A stretch of 7,787 bases of DNA, taken from the NCBI GenBank assembly GCA_949283985.1, contig CASDUM010000084.1, forward strand, positions 1-7,787, given 5' to 3'. Both the position numbers and the translations under genes were made by a program. A model generated the notes under the pieces. It had not been told where the DNA came from. It searched no databases and was given only the letters and a program-made list of their open reading frames with translations. The DNA is from an uncultured Mycoplasmataceae bacterium (GTDB taxonomy: Bacteria; Bacillota_I; Bacilli_A; Mycoplasmatales; Mycoplasmoidaceae). This document shows, piece by piece, positions 6,356 to 7,787 of this stretch. Position 1 is the first letter of the stretch. Each line of letters starts with the position of its first letter.

Positions 6356-7333
6356 ATGAAAAAATTTATTAAATATAATATTTCTTTTGAAGCTGTTGAA
6401 GAAAGAGAAAATTATTCTAAATTTAGTATTAAACCTTTAGAGAAAGGTTTTGGAAATACTATTGGTAATAGTTTAAGAAGAGTTTTACTTGGTAATATTT
6501 TTGGTACAAGTTTATTTGCTATTAAAATACCAGGTATAACTCATGAGTTTCAAGCTATTAAAGGTGTAAAAGAAGATGTTACTCAAATAATTTTAAATTT
6601 AAAAAAATTAGTTATTAAGTACAAAGGTGACATTTTAGGAAATTGTTTAGATGGTTATAAACTAGAAAATTGACCTACATTAAAAATCAATAAAATAGGT
6701 GGAAAAATTACAGCTGCTGATATTGTTTGTCCAAGTGAATTTGAAATTATTAATAAAGATTTGTATATTGCAACTCTTGATGATAAAACAAAATTTGAAA
6801 TGGAACTTTATGCTAAAAATGGAAAAGGATTTATTTCTTTTGAAGAAAATAAAGAATTAGTAAATGCTTTAGGTATTATTGCTGTTGATTCATATTTTTC
6901 TCCAATCATTAAAGTTGGATATTCAGTAGATGAAATTAAAACATCCAAAAGTGATGTTAGTGATGCATTAGAATTAGAAATAGCAACTAATGGTTCAATT
7001 TCTCCAACAGATGCAATTTCTATGGCGAGTAAGATATTGATTAATCATTACACACCGCTTGCAGAAATTAATGAAGTAATTAATAATCACGAATTTATAG
7101 AAGAAGAGAAAAAACAAGATGATTCAACATTATTATCTATTCCAATCGAAGAATTAGATTTAAGTGTAAGATCATACAATTGTTTAAAAAGACAAGGTAT
7201 CGAAACAATTCATCAAATTATTGATAGAAACAGAGCTGATGTAGAAAAAATTAGAAACCTAGGTAAAAAATCATTTAAAGAAATTTTACAAAAAATTGAT
7301 GAAAGAAATTTGAAATTTAAGGATGAAAGGTAA
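6356..7333 (+). CDS. rpoA: DNA-directed RNA polymerase subunit alpha
   Basis: Alpha dimerises to start RNA polymerase assembly and its C-terminal domain contacts promoter DNA and regulators. The 325-residue protein has the N-terminal assembly domain (about 1-230), including FSIKPLEKGFGNTIGNSLRRVLL and the PGI.HEF..I.GVKEDV segment. A charged linker (about 235-258) follows, then the C-terminal helix-hairpin-helix domain (about 259-325) with VRSYNCLKRQGI, where Arg272 matches E. coli Arg265, and VEKIRNLGKKSFKEI. Trp106 is TGA (6671-6673), which splits the gene into two apparent frames under the standard code; it is intact under code 4. Length is close to the Bacillus protein (314). Its place between rpsK and rplQ is the usual one. 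Confidence 0.97.
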
Positions 7334-7338
7334 TATTT

Positions 7339-7698
7339 ATGTCTTATATAAATAAAAAAGGAAAAACTACATCTTGAAGATTAATGGTTATTAGACAACA
7401 AGTTTCTGATGTTTTAGCTTATGGAAAAATAATTACTACATTAACAAAAGCAAAAGAAACTAAAAGACATGTTGATAAAATAATTACTCTAGGAAAAAAG
7501 GGAACACTAGCAGCAAGAAGACAAGCAGCAAGTATTTTATTAAATACGACAGTTGCAACAAAAGATGAATTAGTTAAAAAACTATTTGATGATATAGCGA
7601 AAAAATATAAAACTAGAAACGGTGGATACACTAGAGTTTTAAAACTTGGTAAAAGACAAGGTGATAACACTGAAGAAGCTATTATTGAATTAGTATAA
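7339..7698 (+). CDS. rplQ: 50S ribosomal protein L17
   Basis: L17 lies near the exit side of the large subunit. The 119-residue protein has the family landmarks: a MSYINKKGKT start, RAKE-like TKAKETKRHVDKIITLGKKG, ARRQA at mid-sequence, and the GGYTRVLKLGKRQGDNTEEAIIELV ending. Length is normal. Trp13 is TGA (7375-7377), so the standard-code frame would wrongly begin at the ATG at 7384. The true start at 7339 aligns with the family N-terminus and has AAAGG (7326-7330) inside the end of rpoA, 5 nt after whose stop it begins. It is the last gene of the block in view. Confidence 0.97.
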
Positions 7699-7787
7699 AT
7701 AATAAATAAAAAAACCACAAGATAAACGTGTCCCCTATTAGTGGACAATAATTAGAAAACCTGTCTCGCATAATTGCAAGGAGATAG
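7699..7787 (+). other. Non-coding end segment after rplQ, with two inverted repeats and an AAGGAG site
   Basis: No gene is visible here. After an A-rich stretch (7699-7714) the sequence becomes richer in G and C than the flanking intergenic DNA. TGTCC (7729-7733) and GGACA (7743-7747) form a 5-bp inverted repeat with a 9-nt loop. Further on, 7761-7767 can pair with 7781-7787 (7 bp, one G-U), with an inner GCA/TGC pairing around a TAAT loop. AAGGAG at 7778-7783 looks like the ribosome binding site of a gene starting just beyond the edge. There is no T tract, so this is not a simple terminator for the block. Possible readings are a structured leader of the next gene or the end of an insertion element. 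Confidence 0.5.
7761..7787 (+). promoter_or_regulatory. Possible hairpin covering a ribosome binding site
   Basis: CTGTCTC (7761-7767) pairs with GAGATAG (7781-7787) with one G-U pair. GCA (7768-7770) pairs with TGC (7775-7777) and a three-base AAG bulge remains. The AAGGAG at 7778-7783 would be partly buried in this structure. The window stops exactly at the end of the stem, so the following start codon cannot be seen. Confidence 0.35.

Noticed and set aside
3653..6673. Apparent truncation of secY, map and rpoA at internal stop codons
   Set aside because: All of these stops are TGA at places where the downstream frame continues the conserved protein without a shift; under code 4 the genes are full length.
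7681..7710. ATTATT/AATAAT hairpin at the end of rplQ as the operon terminator
   Set aside because: The stem is only six A-T pairs, and an A run, not a T run, follows on the + strand.
7419..7748. Reverse-strand open frame of 109 codons at the right end
   Set aside because: It is antisense to rplQ, and its amino acid content looks like a reverse-complement artefact.
1..7787. CRISPR array, tRNA or rRNA gene, complete insertion sequence or phage genes
   Set aside because: I saw no regularly spaced repeats, cloverleaf-like sequence, transposase or integrase; the window is almost wholly filled by the twelve genes listed.

Overview
The window reads as part of the chromosome of a mollicute (Mycoplasma/Ureaplasma relative) that uses genetic code 4. 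It is very AT-rich, arginine is almost always AGA, and TGA is read as tryptophan. Ten in-frame TGA codons lie inside conserved proteins (L15, SecY, MetAP, S11, RNA polymerase alpha, L17), and no gene here uses TGG. S13 has the KKIE-type C-terminus I recall from Mycoplasma relatives. I cannot name the species.

All genes are on the + strand and form one compact block, the downstream half of the spc operon joined to the alpha operon: a coiled-coil protein of unknown function (5-979), rpsE with a long N-terminal extension (1005-1925), rplO (1927-2367), secY (2396-3772), adk (3783-4418), map (4432-5172), infA (5182-5406), rpmJ (5426-5539), rpsM (5567-5965), rpsK (5976-6344), rpoA (6356-7333) and rplQ (7339-7698). 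Gaps are 1 to 29 nt and nearly every gene has its own Shine-Dalgarno sequence. rpmD (L30), found between rpsE and rplO in many Firmicutes, is absent. The block makes ribosomal proteins, the Sec channel, adenylate kinase, N-terminal methionine removal, initiation factor IF1 and the RNA polymerase alpha subunit.

The unusual part is the left end. Directly before rpsE, where rplR would be expected, sits a 324-residue protein with no Cys or Trp. It has a nearly uninterrupted helical stretch of about 225 residues and an acidic tail. The next gene, rpsE, carries about 146 extra N-terminal residues, and part of that extension resembles the acidic tail of the upstream protein at both protein and DNA level. 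Other notable points are a 10-bp hairpin followed by eight T at the rplO/secY junction (an attenuator or leaky terminator that overlaps the rplO stop), four junctions where a stop codon is fused to the next gene's Shine-Dalgarno sequence, an insertion in S13, and CGT arginine codons nearly confined to infA.

The last 89 bases hold no gene. They are compositionally different and contain two inverted repeats, one of which would cover an AAGGAG sequence just before the window edge. They may be the leader of the next gene or the end of a mobile element.
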